A stretch of 64,000 bases of DNA from Anastrepha obliqua (Eukaryota > Arthropoda > Insecta > Diptera > Tephritidae), in the NCBI RefSeq assembly GCF_027943255.1, contig NC_072896.1, forward strand, positions 115,785,879-115,849,878, read 5' to 3'. The notes under the pieces are model-generated. The model ran no database searches, had not been told where the DNA came from, and saw only the letters and a program-made list of their open reading frames with translations. Shown here piece after piece: positions 24,501-39,500 of this stretch (positions are counted from its first letter, which is position 1; each line of letters begins with the position of its first letter). The position numbers and the translations under genes were made by a program.

Positions 24501-27500
24501 ACGAGTTATGACAATTCTGCTGAAGGGATATATGTCAAAGTTTCAGGCCAATCAGAGCAAAATTGAGGGAGTTACAGCAACTTTTCCGAGAAGATTTGAC
24601 AGTTTTGTTGTTTTCCAACCGATTTTCATGGTTTTTGCATATTTAGAAAGGCTGACGCTTCCACAATTACCTGCCGAAATTTCAGGTCAATCAGGGCAAA
24701 GCTGAACGAGTTATGACAATTCTACTGAAGGGATATATGTCAAAGTTTCAGGCCAATCAGAGCAAAATTGAGGGAGTTACAGCAACTTTTCCGAGGAGAT
24801 TTCACAGTTTTGTTGTTTTCCAACCGATTTTCATGGTTTTTGCATATTTAGAAAGGCTGACGCTTCCACAATTACCTGCCGAAATTTCAGGCCAATCAGG
24901 GCAAAGCTGAACGAGTTATGACAATTCTACTGAAGGGATATATGTCAAAGTTTCAGGCCAATCAGAGCAAAATTGAGGGAGTTACAGCAACTTTTCCGAG
25001 GAGATTTGACAGTTTTGTTGTTTTCCAACCGATTTTCATGGTTTTTGCATATTTAGAAACGCTGACGCTTCCACAATTACCTGCCGAAATTTCAGGCCAA
25101 TCAGGGCAAAGCTGAGCGAGTTATGACAATTCTACTGAAAGGATATATGTCAAAGTTTCAGGCCAATCAGAGCAAAATTGAGGGAGTTACAGCAACTTTT
25201 CCGAGGAGATTTGACAGTTTTGTTGTTTTCCAACCGATTTTCATGGTTATTGCATATTTAGAAACGCTGACGCTTCCACAATTACCTCCCGAAATTTCAA
25301 GCCAGTCAGGGCAAAGCTGAACGAGTTATGACAATTCTACTGAAGGGATATATGTCAAAGTTTCAGGCCAATCAGAGCAAAATTGAGGGTGTTACAGCAA
25401 CTTTTCCGAGAAGATTTGACAGTTTTGTTGTTTTCCAACCGATTTTCATGGTTTTTGCATATTTAGAAAGGCTGACGCTTCCACAATTACCAGCCGAAAT
25501 TTCAGGCCAATCAGGGGAAAGCTGAGCGAGTTATGACAATTCTACTGAAAGGATATATGTCAAAGTTTCAGGCCAATCAGAGCAAAATTGAGGGAGTTAC
25601 AGCAACTTTTCCGAGAAGATTTGACAGTTTTGTTGTTTTCCAACCGATTTTCATGGTTTTTGCATATTTAGAAACGCTGACGATTCCACAATTACCTGCC
25701 GAAATTTCAGGCCAATCAGGGCAAAGCTGAACGAGTTATGACAATTCTACTGAAGGGATATATGTCAAAGTTTCAGGCCAATCAGAGCAAAATTGAGGGA
25801 GTTACAGCAACTTTTCCGAGGAGATTTGACAGTTTTGTTGTTTTCCAACCGATTTTCATGGTTTTTGCATATTTAGAAAGGCTGACGCTTCCACAATTAC
25901 CTGCCGAAATTTCAGGCCAATCAGGGCAAAGCTGAACGAGTTATGACAATTCTACTGAAGGGATATATGTCAAAGTTTCAGGCCAATCAGAGCAAAATTG
26001 AGGGAGTTACAGCAACTTTTCCGAGGAGATTTGACAGTTTTGTTGTTTTCCAACCGATTTTCATGGTTTTTGCATATTTAGAAAGGCTGACGCTTCCACA
26101 ATTACCTGCCGAAATTTCAAGCCAGTCAGGGCAAAGCTGAACGAGTTATGACAATTCTGCTGAAGGGATATATGTCAAAGTTTCAGGCCAATCAGAGCAA
26201 AATTGAGGGAGTTACAGCAACTTTTCCGAGGAGATTTGACAGTTTTGTTGTTTTCCAACCGATTTTCATGATTTTTGCATATTTAGAAACGCTGACGCTT
26301 CCACAATTACCTGCCGAAATTTCAAGCCAGTCAGCGCAAAGCTGAGCGATTTATGGCAATTCTACTGAACGGATATATGTCAAAGTTTCAGGCCAATCAG
26401 AGCAAAATTGAGGGAGTTACAGCAACTTTTCCGAGGAGATTTGACAGTTTTGTTGTTTTCCAACCGATTTTCATGGTTTTTGCATATTTAGAAACGCTGA
26501 CGCTTCCACAATTACCTGCCGAAATTTCAGGTCAATCAGGGCAAAGCTGAACGAGTTATGACAATTCTACTGAAAGGATATATGTCAAAGTTTCAGGCCA
26601 ATCAGAGCGAAATTGAGGGAGTTACAGCAACTTTTCCGAGAAGATTTGACAGTTTTGTTGTTTTCCAACCGATTTTCATGGTTTTTGCATATTTAGAAAC
26701 GCTGACGCTTCCACAATTACCTGCCGAAATTTCAAGCCAGTCAGGGCAAAGCTGAGCGAGTTATGACAATTCTACTGAAAGGATATATGTCAAAGTTTCA
26801 GGCCAATCAGAGCAAAATTGAGGGAGTTACAGCAACTTTTCCGAGGAGATTTGACAGTTTTGTTGTTTTCCAACCGATTTTCATGGTTTTTGCATATTTA
26901 GAAAAGCTGACGCTTCCACAATTACCTGCCGAAATTTCAGGCCAATCAGGGCAAAGCTGAACGAGTTATGACAATTCTACTGAAGGGATATATGTCAAAG
27001 TTTCAGGCCAATCAGAGCAAAATTGAGGGAGTTACAGCAACTTTTCCGAGGAGATTTCACAGTTTTGTTGTTTTCCAACCGATTTTCATGGTTTTTGCAT
27101 ATTTAGAAACGCTGACGCTTCCACAATTACCTCCCGAAATTTCAAGCCAGTCAGGGCAAAGCTGAACGAGTTATGACAATTCTACTGAAGGGATATATGT
27201 CAAAGTTTCAGGCCAATCAGAGCAAAATTGAGGGAGTTACAGCAACTTTTCCGAGAAGATTTGACAGTTTTGTTGTTTTCCAACCGATTTTCATGGTTTT
27301 TGCATATTTAGAAACGCTGACGATTCCACAATTACCTGCCGAAATTTCAGGCCAATCAGGGCAAAGCTGAACGAGTTATGACAATTCTACTGAAGGGATA
27401 TATGTCAAAGTTTCAGGCCAATCAGAGCAAAATTGAGGGAGTTACAGCAACTTTTCCGAGAAGATTTGACAGTTTTGTTGTTTTCCAACCGATTTTCATG

Positions 27501-30500
27501 GTTTTTGGATATTTAGAAAGGCTGACGCTTCCACAATTACCTGCCGAAATTTCAGGCCAATCAGGGCAAAGCTGAGCGAGTTATGACAATTCTACTGAAA
27601 GGATATATGTCAAAGTTTCAGGCCAATCAGAGCAAAATTGAGGGAGTTACAGCAACTTTTCCGAGAAGATTTGACAGTTTTGTTGTTTTCCAACCGATTT
27701 TCATGGTTTTTGCATATTTAGAAAGGCTGACGCTTCCACAATTACCTGCCGAAATTTCAGGCCAATCAGGGCAAAGCTGAACGAGTTATGACAATTCTAC
27801 TGAAGGGATATATGTCAAAGTTTCAGGCCAATCAGAGCAAAATTGAGGGAGTTACAGCAACTTTTCCGAGGAGATTTCACAGTTTTGTTGTTTTCCAACC
27901 GATTTTCATGGTTTTTGCATATTTAGAAAAGCTGACGCTTCCACAATTACCTGCCGAAATTTCAGGCCAATCAGGGCAAAGCTGAACGAGTTATGACAAT
28001 TCTACTGAAGGGATATATGTCAAAGTTTCAGGCCAATCAGAGCAAAATTGAGGGAGTTACAGCAACTTTTCCGAGGAGATTTCACAGTTTTGTTGTTTTC
28101 CAACCGATTTTCATGGTTTTTGCATATTTAGAAAAGCTGACGCTTCCACAATTACCTGCCGAAATTTCAGGCCAATCAGGGCAAAGCTGAACGAGTTATG
28201 ACAATTCTACTGAAGGGATATATGTCAAAGTTTCAGGCCAATCAGAGCAAAATTGAGGGAGTTCCAGCAACTTTTCCGAGGAGATTTCACAGTTTTGTTG
28301 TTTTCCAACCGATTTTCATGGTTTTTGCATATTTAGAAAGGCTGACGCTTCCACAATTACCTGCCGAAATTTCAGGCCAATCAGGGCAAAGCTGAGCGAG
28401 TTATGACAATTCTACTGAAAGGATATATGTCAAAGTTTCAGGCCAATCAGAGCAAAATTGAGGGAGTTACAGCAACTTTTCCGAGAAGATTTGACAGTTT
28501 TGTTGTTTTCCAACCGATTTTCATGGTTTTTGCATATTTAGAAAAGCTGACGCTTCCACAATTACCTGCCGAAATTTCAGGCCAATCAGGGCAAAGCTGA
28601 ACGAGTTATGACAATTCTACTGAAGGGATATATGTCAAAGTTTCAGGCCAATCAGAGCAAAATTGAGGGAGTTACAGCAACTTTTCCGAGGAGATTTCAC
28701 AGTTTTGTTGTTTTCCAACCGATTTTCATGGTTTTTGCATATTTAGAAACGCTGACGCTTCCACAATTACCTCCCGAAATTTCAAGCCAGTCAGGGCAAA
28801 GCTGAACGAGTTATGACAATTCTACTGAAGGGATATATGTCAAAGTTTCAGGCCAATCAGAGCAAAATTGAGGGAGTTACAGCAACTTTTCCGAGGAGAT
28901 TTGACAGTTTTGTTGTTTTCCAACCGATTTTCATGGTTTTTGCATATTTAGAAACGCTGACGATTCCACAATTACCTGCCGAAATTTCAGGCCAATCAGG
29001 GCAAAGCTGAACGAGTTATGACAATTCTACTGAAGGGATATATGTCAAAGTTTCAGGCCAATCAGAGCAAAATTGAGGGAGTTACAGCAACTTTTCCGAG
29101 AAGATTTGACAGTTTTGTTGTTTTCCAACCGATTTTCATGGTTTTTGCATATTTAGAAAGGCTGACGCTTCCACAATTACCTGCCGAAATTTCAGGCCAA
29201 TCAGGGCAAAGCTGAGCGAGTTATGACAATTCTACTGAAAGGATATATGTCAAAGTTTCAGGCCAATCAGAGCAAAATTGAGGGAGTTACAGCAACTTTT
29301 CCGAGGAGATTTGACAGTTTTGTTGTTTTCCAACCGATTTTCATGGTTTTTGCATATTTAGAAAGGCTGACGCTTCCACAATTACCTGCCGAAATTTCAG
29401 GCCAATCAGGGCAAAGCTGAACGAGTGATGACAATTCTACTGAAGGGATATATGTCAAAGTTTCAGGCCAATCAGAGCAAAATTGAGGGAGTTACAGCAA
29501 CTTTTCCGAGGAGATTTGACAGTTTTGTTGTTTTCCAACCGATTTTCATGGTTTTTGCATATTTAGAAACGCTGACGCTTCCACAATTACCTGCCGGAAT
29601 TTCAGGCCAATCAGGGCAAAGCTGAACGAGTGATGACAATTCTACTGAAGGGATATATGTCAAAGTTTCAGGCCAATCAGAGCAAAATTGAGGGAGTTAC
29701 AGCAACTTTTCCGAGGAGATTTGACAGTTTTGTTGTTTTCCAACCGATTTTAATGGTTTTTGCATATTTAGAAAGGCTGACGCTTCCACAATTACCTGCC
29801 GAAATTTCAGGCCAATCAGGGCAAAGCTGAGCGAGTTATGACAATTCTACTGAAAGGATATATGTCAAAGTTTCAGGCCAATCAGAGCAAAATTGAGGGA
29901 GTTACAGCAACTTTTCCGAGGAGATTTGACAGTTTTGTTGTTTTCCAACCGATTTTCATGGTTTTTGCATATTTAGAAAGGCTGACGCTTCCACAATTAC
30001 CTGCCGAAATTTCAGGCCAATCAGGGCAAAGCTGAACGAGTTATGACAATTCTACTGAAGGGATATATGTCAAAGTTTCAGGCCAATCAGAGCAAAATTG
30101 AGGGAGTTACAGCAACTTTTCCGAGGAGATTTGACAGTTTTGTTGTTTTCCAACCGATTTTCATGGTTTTTGCATATTTAGAAACGCTGACGCTTCCACA
30201 ATTACCTGCCGAAATTTCAGGCCAATCAGGGCAAAGCTGAGCGAGTTATGACAATTCTACTGAAAGGATATATGTCAAAGTTTCAGGCCAATCAGAGCAA
30301 AATTGAGGGAGTTACAGCAACTTTTCCGAGGAGATTTGACAGTTTTGTTGTTTTCCAACCGATTTTCATGGTTATTGCATATTTAGAAACGCTGACGCTT
30401 CCACAATTACCTCCCGAAATTTCAAGCCAGTCAGGGCAAAGCTGAACGAGTTATGACAATTCTACTGAAGGGATATATGTCAAAGTTTCAGGCCAATCAG

Positions 30501-33500
30501 AGCAAAATTGAGGGAGTTACAGCAACTTTTCCGAGAAGATTTGACAGTTTTGTTGTTTTCCAACCGATTTTCATGGTTTTTGCATATTTAGAAAGGCTGA
30601 CGCTTCCACAATTTCCAGCCGAAATTTCAGGCCAATCAGGGGAAAGCTGAGCGAGTTATGACAATTCTACTGAAAGGATATATGTCAAAGTTTCAGGCCA
30701 ATCAGAGCAAAATTGAGGGAGTTACAGCAACTTTTCCGAGAAGATTTGACAGTTTTGTTGTTTTCCAACCGATTTTCATGGTTTTTGCATATTTAGAAAC
30801 GCTGACGCTTCCACAATTACCTCCCGAAATTTCAAGCCAGTCAGGGCAAAGCTGAACGAGTTATGACAATTCTACTGAAGGGATATATGTCAAAGTTTCA
30901 GGCCAATCAGAGCAAAATTGAGGGAGTTACAGCAACTTTTCCGAGAAGATTTGACAGTTTTGTTGTTTTCCAACCGATTTTCATGGTTTTTGCATATTTA
31001 GAAACGCTGACGATTCCACAATTACCTGCCGAAATTTCAGGCCAATCAGGGCAAAGCTGAACGAGTTATGACAATTCTACTGAAGGGATATATGTCAAAG
31101 TTTCAGGCCAATCAGAGCAAAATTGAGGGAGTTACAGCAACTTTTCCGAGAAGATTTGACAGTTTTGTTGTTTTCCAACCGATTTTCATGGTTTTTGCAT
31201 ATTTAGAAAGGCTGGCGCTTCCACAATTACCTGCCGAAATTTCAGGCCAATCAGGGCAAAGCTGAGCGAGTTATGACAATTCTACTGAAAGGATATATGT
31301 CAAAGTTTCAGGCCAATCAGAGCAAAATTGAGGGAGTTACAGCAACTTTTCCGAGGAGATTTGACAGTTTTGTTGTTTTCCAACCGATTTTCATGGTTTT
31401 TGCATATTTAGAAAGGCTGACGCTTCCACAATTACCTGCCGAAATTTCAGGCCAATCAGGGCAAAGCTGAACGAGTTATGACAATTCTACTGAAGGGATA
31501 TATGTCAAAGTTTCAGGCCAATCAGAGCAAAATTGAGGGAGTTACAGCAACTTTTCCGAGGAGATTTGACAGTTTTGTTGTTTTCCAACCGATTTTCATG
31601 GTTTTTGCATATTTAGAAAGGCTGACGCTTTCACAATTACCTCCCGAAATTTCAAGCCAGTCAGGGCAAAGCTGAGCGAGTTATGGCAATTCTACTGAAA
31701 GGATATATGTCAAAGTTTCAGGCCAATCAGAGCAAAATTGAGGGAATTACAGCAACTTTTCCGAGAAGATTTGACAGTTTTGTTGTTTTCCAACCGATTT
31801 TCATGGTTTTTGCATATTTAGAAAGGCTGACGCTTCCACAATTACCTGCCGAAATTTCAGGCCAATCAGGGCAAAGCTGAACGAGTGATGACAATTCTAC
31901 TGAAGGGATATATGTCAAAGTTTCAGGCCAATCAGAGCAAAATTGAGGGAGTTACAGAAACTTTTCCGAGGAGATTTGACAGTTTTGTTGTTTTCCAACC
32001 GATTTTCATGGTTTTTGCATATTTAGAAACGCTGACGCTTCCACAATTACCTGCCGGAATTTCAGGCCAATCAGGGCAAAGCTGAACGAGTGATGACAAT
32101 TCTACTGAAGGGATATATGTCAAAGTTTCAGGCCAATCAGAGCAAAATTGAGGGAGTTACAGCAACTTTTCCGAGGAGATTTGACAGTTTTGTTGTTTTC
32201 CAACCGATTTTAATGGTTTTTGCATATTTAGAAAGGCTGACGCTTCCACAATTACCTGCCGAAATTTCAGGCCAATCAGGGCAAAGCTGAGCGAGTTATG
32301 ACAATTCTACTGAAAGGATATATGTCAAAGTTTCAGGCCAATCAGAGCAAAATTGAGGGAGTTACAGCAACTTTTCCGAGGAGATTTGACAGTTTTGTTG
32401 TTTTCCAACCGATTTTAATGGTTTTTGCATATTTAGAAAGGCTGACGCTTCCACAATTACCTGCCGAAATTTCAGGCCAATCAGGGCAAAGCTGAACGAG
32501 TTATGACAATTCTACTGAAGGGATATATGTCAAAGTTTCAGGCCAATCAGAGCAAAATTGAGGGAGTTACAGCAACTTTTCCGAGGAGATTTGACAGTTT
32601 TGTTGTTTTCCAACCGATTTTAATGGTTTTTGCATATTTAGAAAGGCTGACGCTTCCACAATTACCTGCCGAAATTTCAGGCCAATCAGGGCAAAGCTGA
32701 ACGAGTTATGACAATTCTACTGAAGGGATATATGTCAAAGTTTCAGGCCAATCAGAGCAAAATTGAGGGAGTTACAGCAACTTTTCCGAGGAGATTTGAC
32801 AGTTTTGTTGTTTTCCAACCGATTTTCATGGTTATTGCATATTTAGAAACGCTGACGCTTCCACAATTACCTCCCGAAATTTCAAGCCAGTCAGGGCAAA
32901 GCTGAACGAGTTATGACAATTCTACTGAAGGGATATATGTCAAAGTTTCAGGCCAATCAGAGCAAAATTGAGGGAGTTACAGCAACTTTTCCGAGAAGAT
33001 TTGACAGTTTTGTTGTTTTCCAACCGATTTTCAGGCAAAGCTGAACGAGTTATGACAATTCTACTGAAGGGATATATGTCAAAGTTTCAGGCCAATCAGA
33101 GCAAAATTGAGGGAGTTACAGCAACTTTTCCGAGGAGATTTGACAGTTTTGTTGTTTTCCAACCGATTTTCATGGTTATTGCATATTTAGAAACGCTGAC
33201 GCTTCCACAATTACCTCCCGAAATTTCAAGCCAGTCAGGGCAAAGCTGAACGAGTTATGACAATTCTACTGAAGGGATATATGTCAAAGTTTCAGGCCAA
33301 TCAGAGCAAAATTGAGGGAGTTACAGCAACTTTTCCGAGAAGATTTGACAGTTTTGTTGTTTTCCAACCGATTTTCATGGTTTTTGCATATTTAGAAAGG
33401 CTGACGCTTCCACAATTACCTGCCGAAATTTCAGGCCAATCAGGGGAAAGCTGAGCGAGTTATGACAATTCTACTGAAAGGATATATGTCAAAGTTTCAG

Positions 33501-36500
33501 GCCAATCAGAGCAAAATTGAGGGAGTTACAGCAACTTTTCCGAGAAGATTTGACAGTTTTGTTGTTTTCCAACCGATTTTCATGGTTTTTGCATATTTAG
33601 AAACGCTGACGATTCCACAATTACCTGCCGAAATTTCAGGCCAATCAGGGCAAAGCTGAACGAGTTATGACAATTCTACTGAAGGGATATATGTCAAAGT
33701 TTCAGGCCAATCAGAGCAAAATTGAGGGAGTTACAGCAACTTTTCCGAGGAGATTTGACAGTTTTGTTGTTTTCCAACCGATTTTCATGGTTTTTGCATA
33801 TTTAGAAAGGCTGACGCTTCCACAATTACCTGCCGAAATTTCAAGCCAGTCAGCGCAAAGCTGAGCGATTTATGGCAATTCTACTGAAGGGATATATGTC
33901 AAAGTTTCAGGCCAATCAGAGCAAAATTGAGGGAGTTACAGCAACTTTTCCGAGGAGATTTGACAGTTTTGTTGTTTTCCAACCGATTTTCATGATTTTT
34001 GCATATTTGGAAACGCTGACGCTTCCACAATTACCTGCCGAAATTTCAAGCCAGTCAGCGCAAAGCTGAGCGATTTATGGCAATTCTACTGAACGGATAT
34101 ATGTCAAAGTTTCAGGCCAATCAGAGCAAAATTGAGGGAGTTACAGCAACTTTTCCGAGGAGATTTGACAGTTTTGTTGTTTTCCAACCGATTTTCATGA
34201 TTTTTGCATATTTAGAAACGCTGACGCTTCCACAATTACCTGCCGAAATTTCAAGCCAGTCAGCGCAAAGCTGAGCGATTTATGGCAATTCTACTGAACG
34301 GATATATGTCAAAGTTTCAGGCCAATCAGAGCAAAATTGAGGGAGTTACAGCAACTTTTCCGAGGAGATTTGACAGTTTTGTTGTTTTCCAACCGATTTT
34401 CATGGTTTTTGCATATTTAGAAACGCTGACGCTTCCACAATTACCTGCCGAAATTTCAGGTCAATCAGGGCAAACCTGAACGAGTTATGACAATTCTACT
34501 GAAAGGATATATGTCAAAGTTTCAGGCCAATCAGAGCGAAATTGAGGGAGTTACAGCAACTTTTCCGAGAAGATTTGACAGTTTTGTTGTTTTCCAACCG
34601 ATTTTCATGGTTTTTGCATATTTAGAAACGCTGACGCTTCCACAATTACCTGCCGAAATTTCAAGCCAGTCAAGGCAAAGCTGAGCGAGTTATGACAATT
34701 CTACTGAAAGGATATATGTCAAAGTTTCAGGCCAATCAGAGCAAAATTGAGGGAGTTACAGCAACTTTTCCGAGGAGATTTGACAGTTTTGTTGTTTTCC
34801 AACCGATTTTCATGATTTTTGCATATTTAGAAAGGCTGACGCTTCCACAATTACCTGCCGAAATTTCAAGCCAGTCAGGGCAAAGCTGAACGAGTTATGA
34901 CAATTCTGCTGAAGGGATATATGTCAAAGTTTCAGGCCAATCAGAGCAAAATTGAGGCAGTTACAGCAACTTTTCCGAGAAGATTTGACAGTTTTGTTGT
35001 TTTCCAACCGATTTTCATGGTTTTTGCATATTTAGAAACGCTGACGCTTCCACAATTACCTGCCGAAATTTCAAGCCAGTCAGGGCAAAGCTGAGCGAGT
35101 TATGACAATTCTACAGAAAGGATATATGTCAAAGTTTCAGGCCAATCAGAGCAAAATTGAGGGAGTTACAGCAACTTTTCCGAGGAGATTTGACAGTTTT
35201 GTTGTTTTCCAACCGATTTTCATGATTTTTGCATATTTAGAAAGGCTGACGCTTCCACAATTACCTGCCGAAATTTCAAGCCAGTCAGGGCAAAGCTGAA
35301 CGAGTTATGACAATTCTGCTGAAGGGATATATGTCAAAGTTTCAGGCCAATCAGAGCAAAATTGAGGGAGTTACAGCAACTTTTCCGAGAAGATTTGACA
35401 GTTTTGTTGTTTTCCAACCGATTTTAATGGTTTTTGCATATTTAGAAAGGCTGACGCTTCCACAATTACCTGCCGAAATTTCAGGCCAATCAGGGCAAAG
35501 CTGAACGAGTTATGACAATTCTACTGAAAGGATATATGTCAAAGTTTCAGGCCAATCAGAGCGAAATTGAGGGAGTTACAGCAACTTTTCCGAGAAGATT
35601 TGACAGTTTTGTTGTTTTCCAACCGATTTTCATGGTTTTTGCATATTTAGAAACGCTGACGCTTCCACAATTACCTGCCGAAATTTCAAGCCAGTCAGGG
35701 CAAAGCTGAGCGAGTTATGACAATTCTACTGAAAGGATATATGTCAAAGTTTCAGGCCAATCAGAGCAAAATTGAGGGAGTTACAGCAACTTTTCCGAGG
35801 AGATTTGACAGTTTTGTTGTTTTCCAACCGATTTTAATGGTTTTTGCATATTTAGAAAGGCTGACGCTTCCACAATTACCTGCCGAAATTTCAGGCCAAT
35901 CAGGGCAAAGCTGAACGAGTTATGACAATTCTACTGAAAGGATATATGTCAAAGTTTCAGGCCAATCAGAGCGAAATTGAGGGAGTTACAGCAACTTTTC
36001 CGAGAAGATTTGACAGTTTTGTTGTTTTCCAACCGATTTTCATGGTTTTTGCATATTTAGAAACGCTGACGCTTCCACAATTACCTGCCGAAATTTCAAG
36101 CCAGTCAGGGCAAAGCTGAGCGAGTTATGACAATTCTACTGAAAGGATATATGTCAAAGTTTCAGGCCAATCAGAGCAAAATTGAGGGAGTTACAGCAAC
36201 TTTTCCGAGGAGATTTGACAGTTTTGTTGTTTTCCAACCGATTTTCATGGTTTTTGCATATTTAGAAAGGCTGACGCTTCCACAATTACCTGCCGAAATT
36301 TCAAGCCAGTCAGGGCAAAGCTGAACGAGTTATGACAATTCTGCTGAAGGGATATATGTCAAAGTTTCAGGCCAATCAGAGCAAAATTGAGGGAGTTACA
36401 GCAACTTTTCCGAGAAGATTTGACAGTTTTGTTGTTTTCCAACCGATTTTCATGGTTTTTGCATATTTAGAAACGCTGACGCTTCCACAATTACCTGCCG

Positions 36501-39500
36501 AAATTTCAGGTCAATCAGGGCAAAGCTGAACGAGTTATGGCAATTCTACTGAACGGATATATGTCAAAGTTTCAGGCCAATCAGAGCAAAATTGAGGGAG
36601 TTACAGCAACTTTTCCGAGGAGATTTGACAGTTTTGTTGTTTTCCAACCGATTTTCATGGTTTTTGCATATTTAGAAACGCTGACGCTTCCACAATTACC
36701 TGCCGAAATTTCAGGTCAATCAGGGCAAAGCTGAACGAGTTATGACAATTCTACTGAAAGGATATATGTCAAAGTTTCAGGCCAATCAGAGCGAAATTGA
36801 GGGAGTTACAGCAACTTTTCCGAGAAGATTTGACAGTTTTGTTGTTTTCCAACCGATTTTCATGGTTTTTGCATATTTAGAAACGCTGACGCTTCCACAA
36901 TTACCTGCCGAAATTTCAAGCCAGTCAGGGCAAAGCTGAGCGAGTTATGACAATTCTACTGAAAGGATATATGTCAAAGTTTCAGGCCAATCAGAGCAAA
37001 ATTGAGGGAGTTACAGCAACTTTTCCGAGGAGATTTGACAGTTTTGTTGTTTTCCAACCGATTTTCATGATTTTTGCATATTTAGAAAGGCTGACGCTTC
37101 CACAATTACCTGCCGAAATTTCAAGCCAGTCAGGGCAAAGCTGAACGAGTTATGACAATTCTGCTGAAGGGATATATGTCAAAGTTTCAGGCCAATCAGA
37201 GCAAAATTGAGGGAGTTACAGCAACTTTTCCGAGGAGATTTGACAGTTTTGTTGTTTTCCAACCGATTTTCATGATTTTTGCATATTTAGAAACGCTGAC
37301 GCTTCCACAATTACCTGCCGAAATTTCAGGTCAATCAGGGCAAAGCTGAACGAGTTATGACAATTCTACTGAAAGGATATATGTCAAAGTTTCAGGCCAA
37401 TCAGAGCGAAATTGAGGGAGTTACAGCAACTTTTCCGAGAAGATTTGACAGTTTTGTTGTTTTCCAACCGATTTTCATGGTTTTTGCATATTTAGAAACG
37501 CTGACGCTTCCACAATTACCTGCCGAAATTTCAAGCCAGTCAGGGCAAAGCTGAGCGAGTTATGACAATTCTACTGAAAGGATATATGTCAAAGTTTCAG
37601 GCCAATCAGAGCAAAATTGAGGGAGTTACAGCAACTTTTCCGAGGAGATTTGACAGTTTTGTTGTTTTCCAACCGATTTTCATGATTTTTGCATATTTAG
37701 AAAGGCTGACGCTTCCACAATTACCTGCCGAAATTTCAGGCCAATCAGGGCAAAGCTGAACGAGTTATGACAATTCTGCTGAAGGGATATATGTCAAAGT
37801 TTCAGGCCAATCAGAGCAAAATTGAGGGAGTTACAGCAACTTTTCCGAGGAGATTTGACAGTTTTGTTGTTTTCCAACCGATTTTCATGGTTTTTGCATA
37901 TTTAGAAAGGCTGACGCTTCCACAATTACCTGCCGAAATTTCAAGCCAGTCAGGGCAAAGCTGAGCGAGTTATGACAATTCTACTGAAAGGATATATGTC
38001 AAAGTTTCAGGCCAATCAGAGCGAAATTGAGGGAGTTACAGCAACTTTTCCGAGAAGATTTGACAGTTTTGTTGTTTTCCAACCGATTTTCATGGTTTTT
38101 GCATATTTAGAAACGCTGACGCTTCCACAATTACCTGCCGAAATTTCAAGCCAGTCAGGGCAAAGCTGAGCGAGTTATGACAATTCTACTGAAAGGATAT
38201 ATGTCAAAGTTTCAGGCCAATCAGAGCAAAATTGAGGGAGTTACAGCAACTTTTCCGAGGAGATTTGACAGTTTTGTTGTTTTCCAACCGATTTTCATGA
38301 TTTTTGCATATTTAGAAACGCTGACGCTTCCACAATTACCTGCCGAAATTTCAGGTCAATCAGGGCAAAGCTGAACGAGTTATGACAATTCTACTGAAAG
38401 GATATATGTCAAAGTTTCAGGCCAATCAGAGCGAAATTGAGGGAGTTACAGCAACTTTTCCGAGAAGATTTGACAGTTTTGTTGTTTTCCAACCGATTTT
38501 CATGGTTTTTGCATATTTAGAAACGCTGACGCTTCCACAATTACCTGCCGAAATTTCAAGCCAGTCAGGGCAAAGCTGAGCGAGTTATGACAATTCTACT
38601 GAAAGGATATATGTCAAAGTTTCAGGCCAATCAGAGCAAAATTGAGGGAGTTACAGCAACTTTTCCGAGGAGATTTGACAGTTTTGTTGTTTTCCAACCG
38701 ATTTTCATGATTTTTGCATATTTAGAAAGGCTGACGCTTCCACAATTACCTGCCGAAATTTCAGGCCAATCAGGGCAAAGCTGAACGAGTTATGACAATT
38801 CTGCTGAAGGGATATATGTCAAAGTTTCAGGCCAATCAGAGCAAAATTGAGGGAGTTACAGCAACTTTTCCGAGGAGATTTGACAGTTTTGTTGTTTTCC
38901 AACCGATTTTCATGGTTTTTGCATATTTAGAAACGCTGACGCTTCCACAATTACCTGCCGAAATTTCAAGCCAGTCAGGGCAAAGCTGAGCGAGTTATGA
39001 CAATTCTACTGAAAGGATATATGTCAAAGTTTCAGGCCAATCAGAGCAAAATTGAGGGAGTTACAGCAACTTTTCCGAGAAGATTTGACAGTTTTGTTGT
39101 TTTCCAACCGATTTTCATGGTTTTTGCATATTTAGAAAGGCTGACGCTTCCACAATTACCTGCCGAAATTTCAGGCCAATCAGGGCAAAGCTGAACGAGT
39201 TATGACAATTCTGCTGAAGGGATATATGTCAAAGTTTCAGGCCAATCAGAGCAAAATTGAGGGAGTTACAGCAACTTTTCCGAGGAGATTTGACAGTTTT
39301 GTTGTTTTCCAACCGATTTTCATGATTTTTGCATATTTAGAAACGCTGACGCTTCCACAATTACCTGCCGAAATTTCAGGTCAATCAGGGCAAAGCTGAA
39401 CGAGTTATGACAATTCTACTGAAAGGATATATGTCAAAGTTTCAGGCCAATCAGAGCGAAATTGAGGGAGTTACAGCAACTTTTCCGAGGAGATTTGACA

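Noticed and set aside
29267..32123. Minus-strand 63-codon open frames in a few satellite monomers.
   Set aside because: They appear only where a GAGTTATGAC to GAGTGATGAC change removes a stop; they are shadows in repeat DNA.
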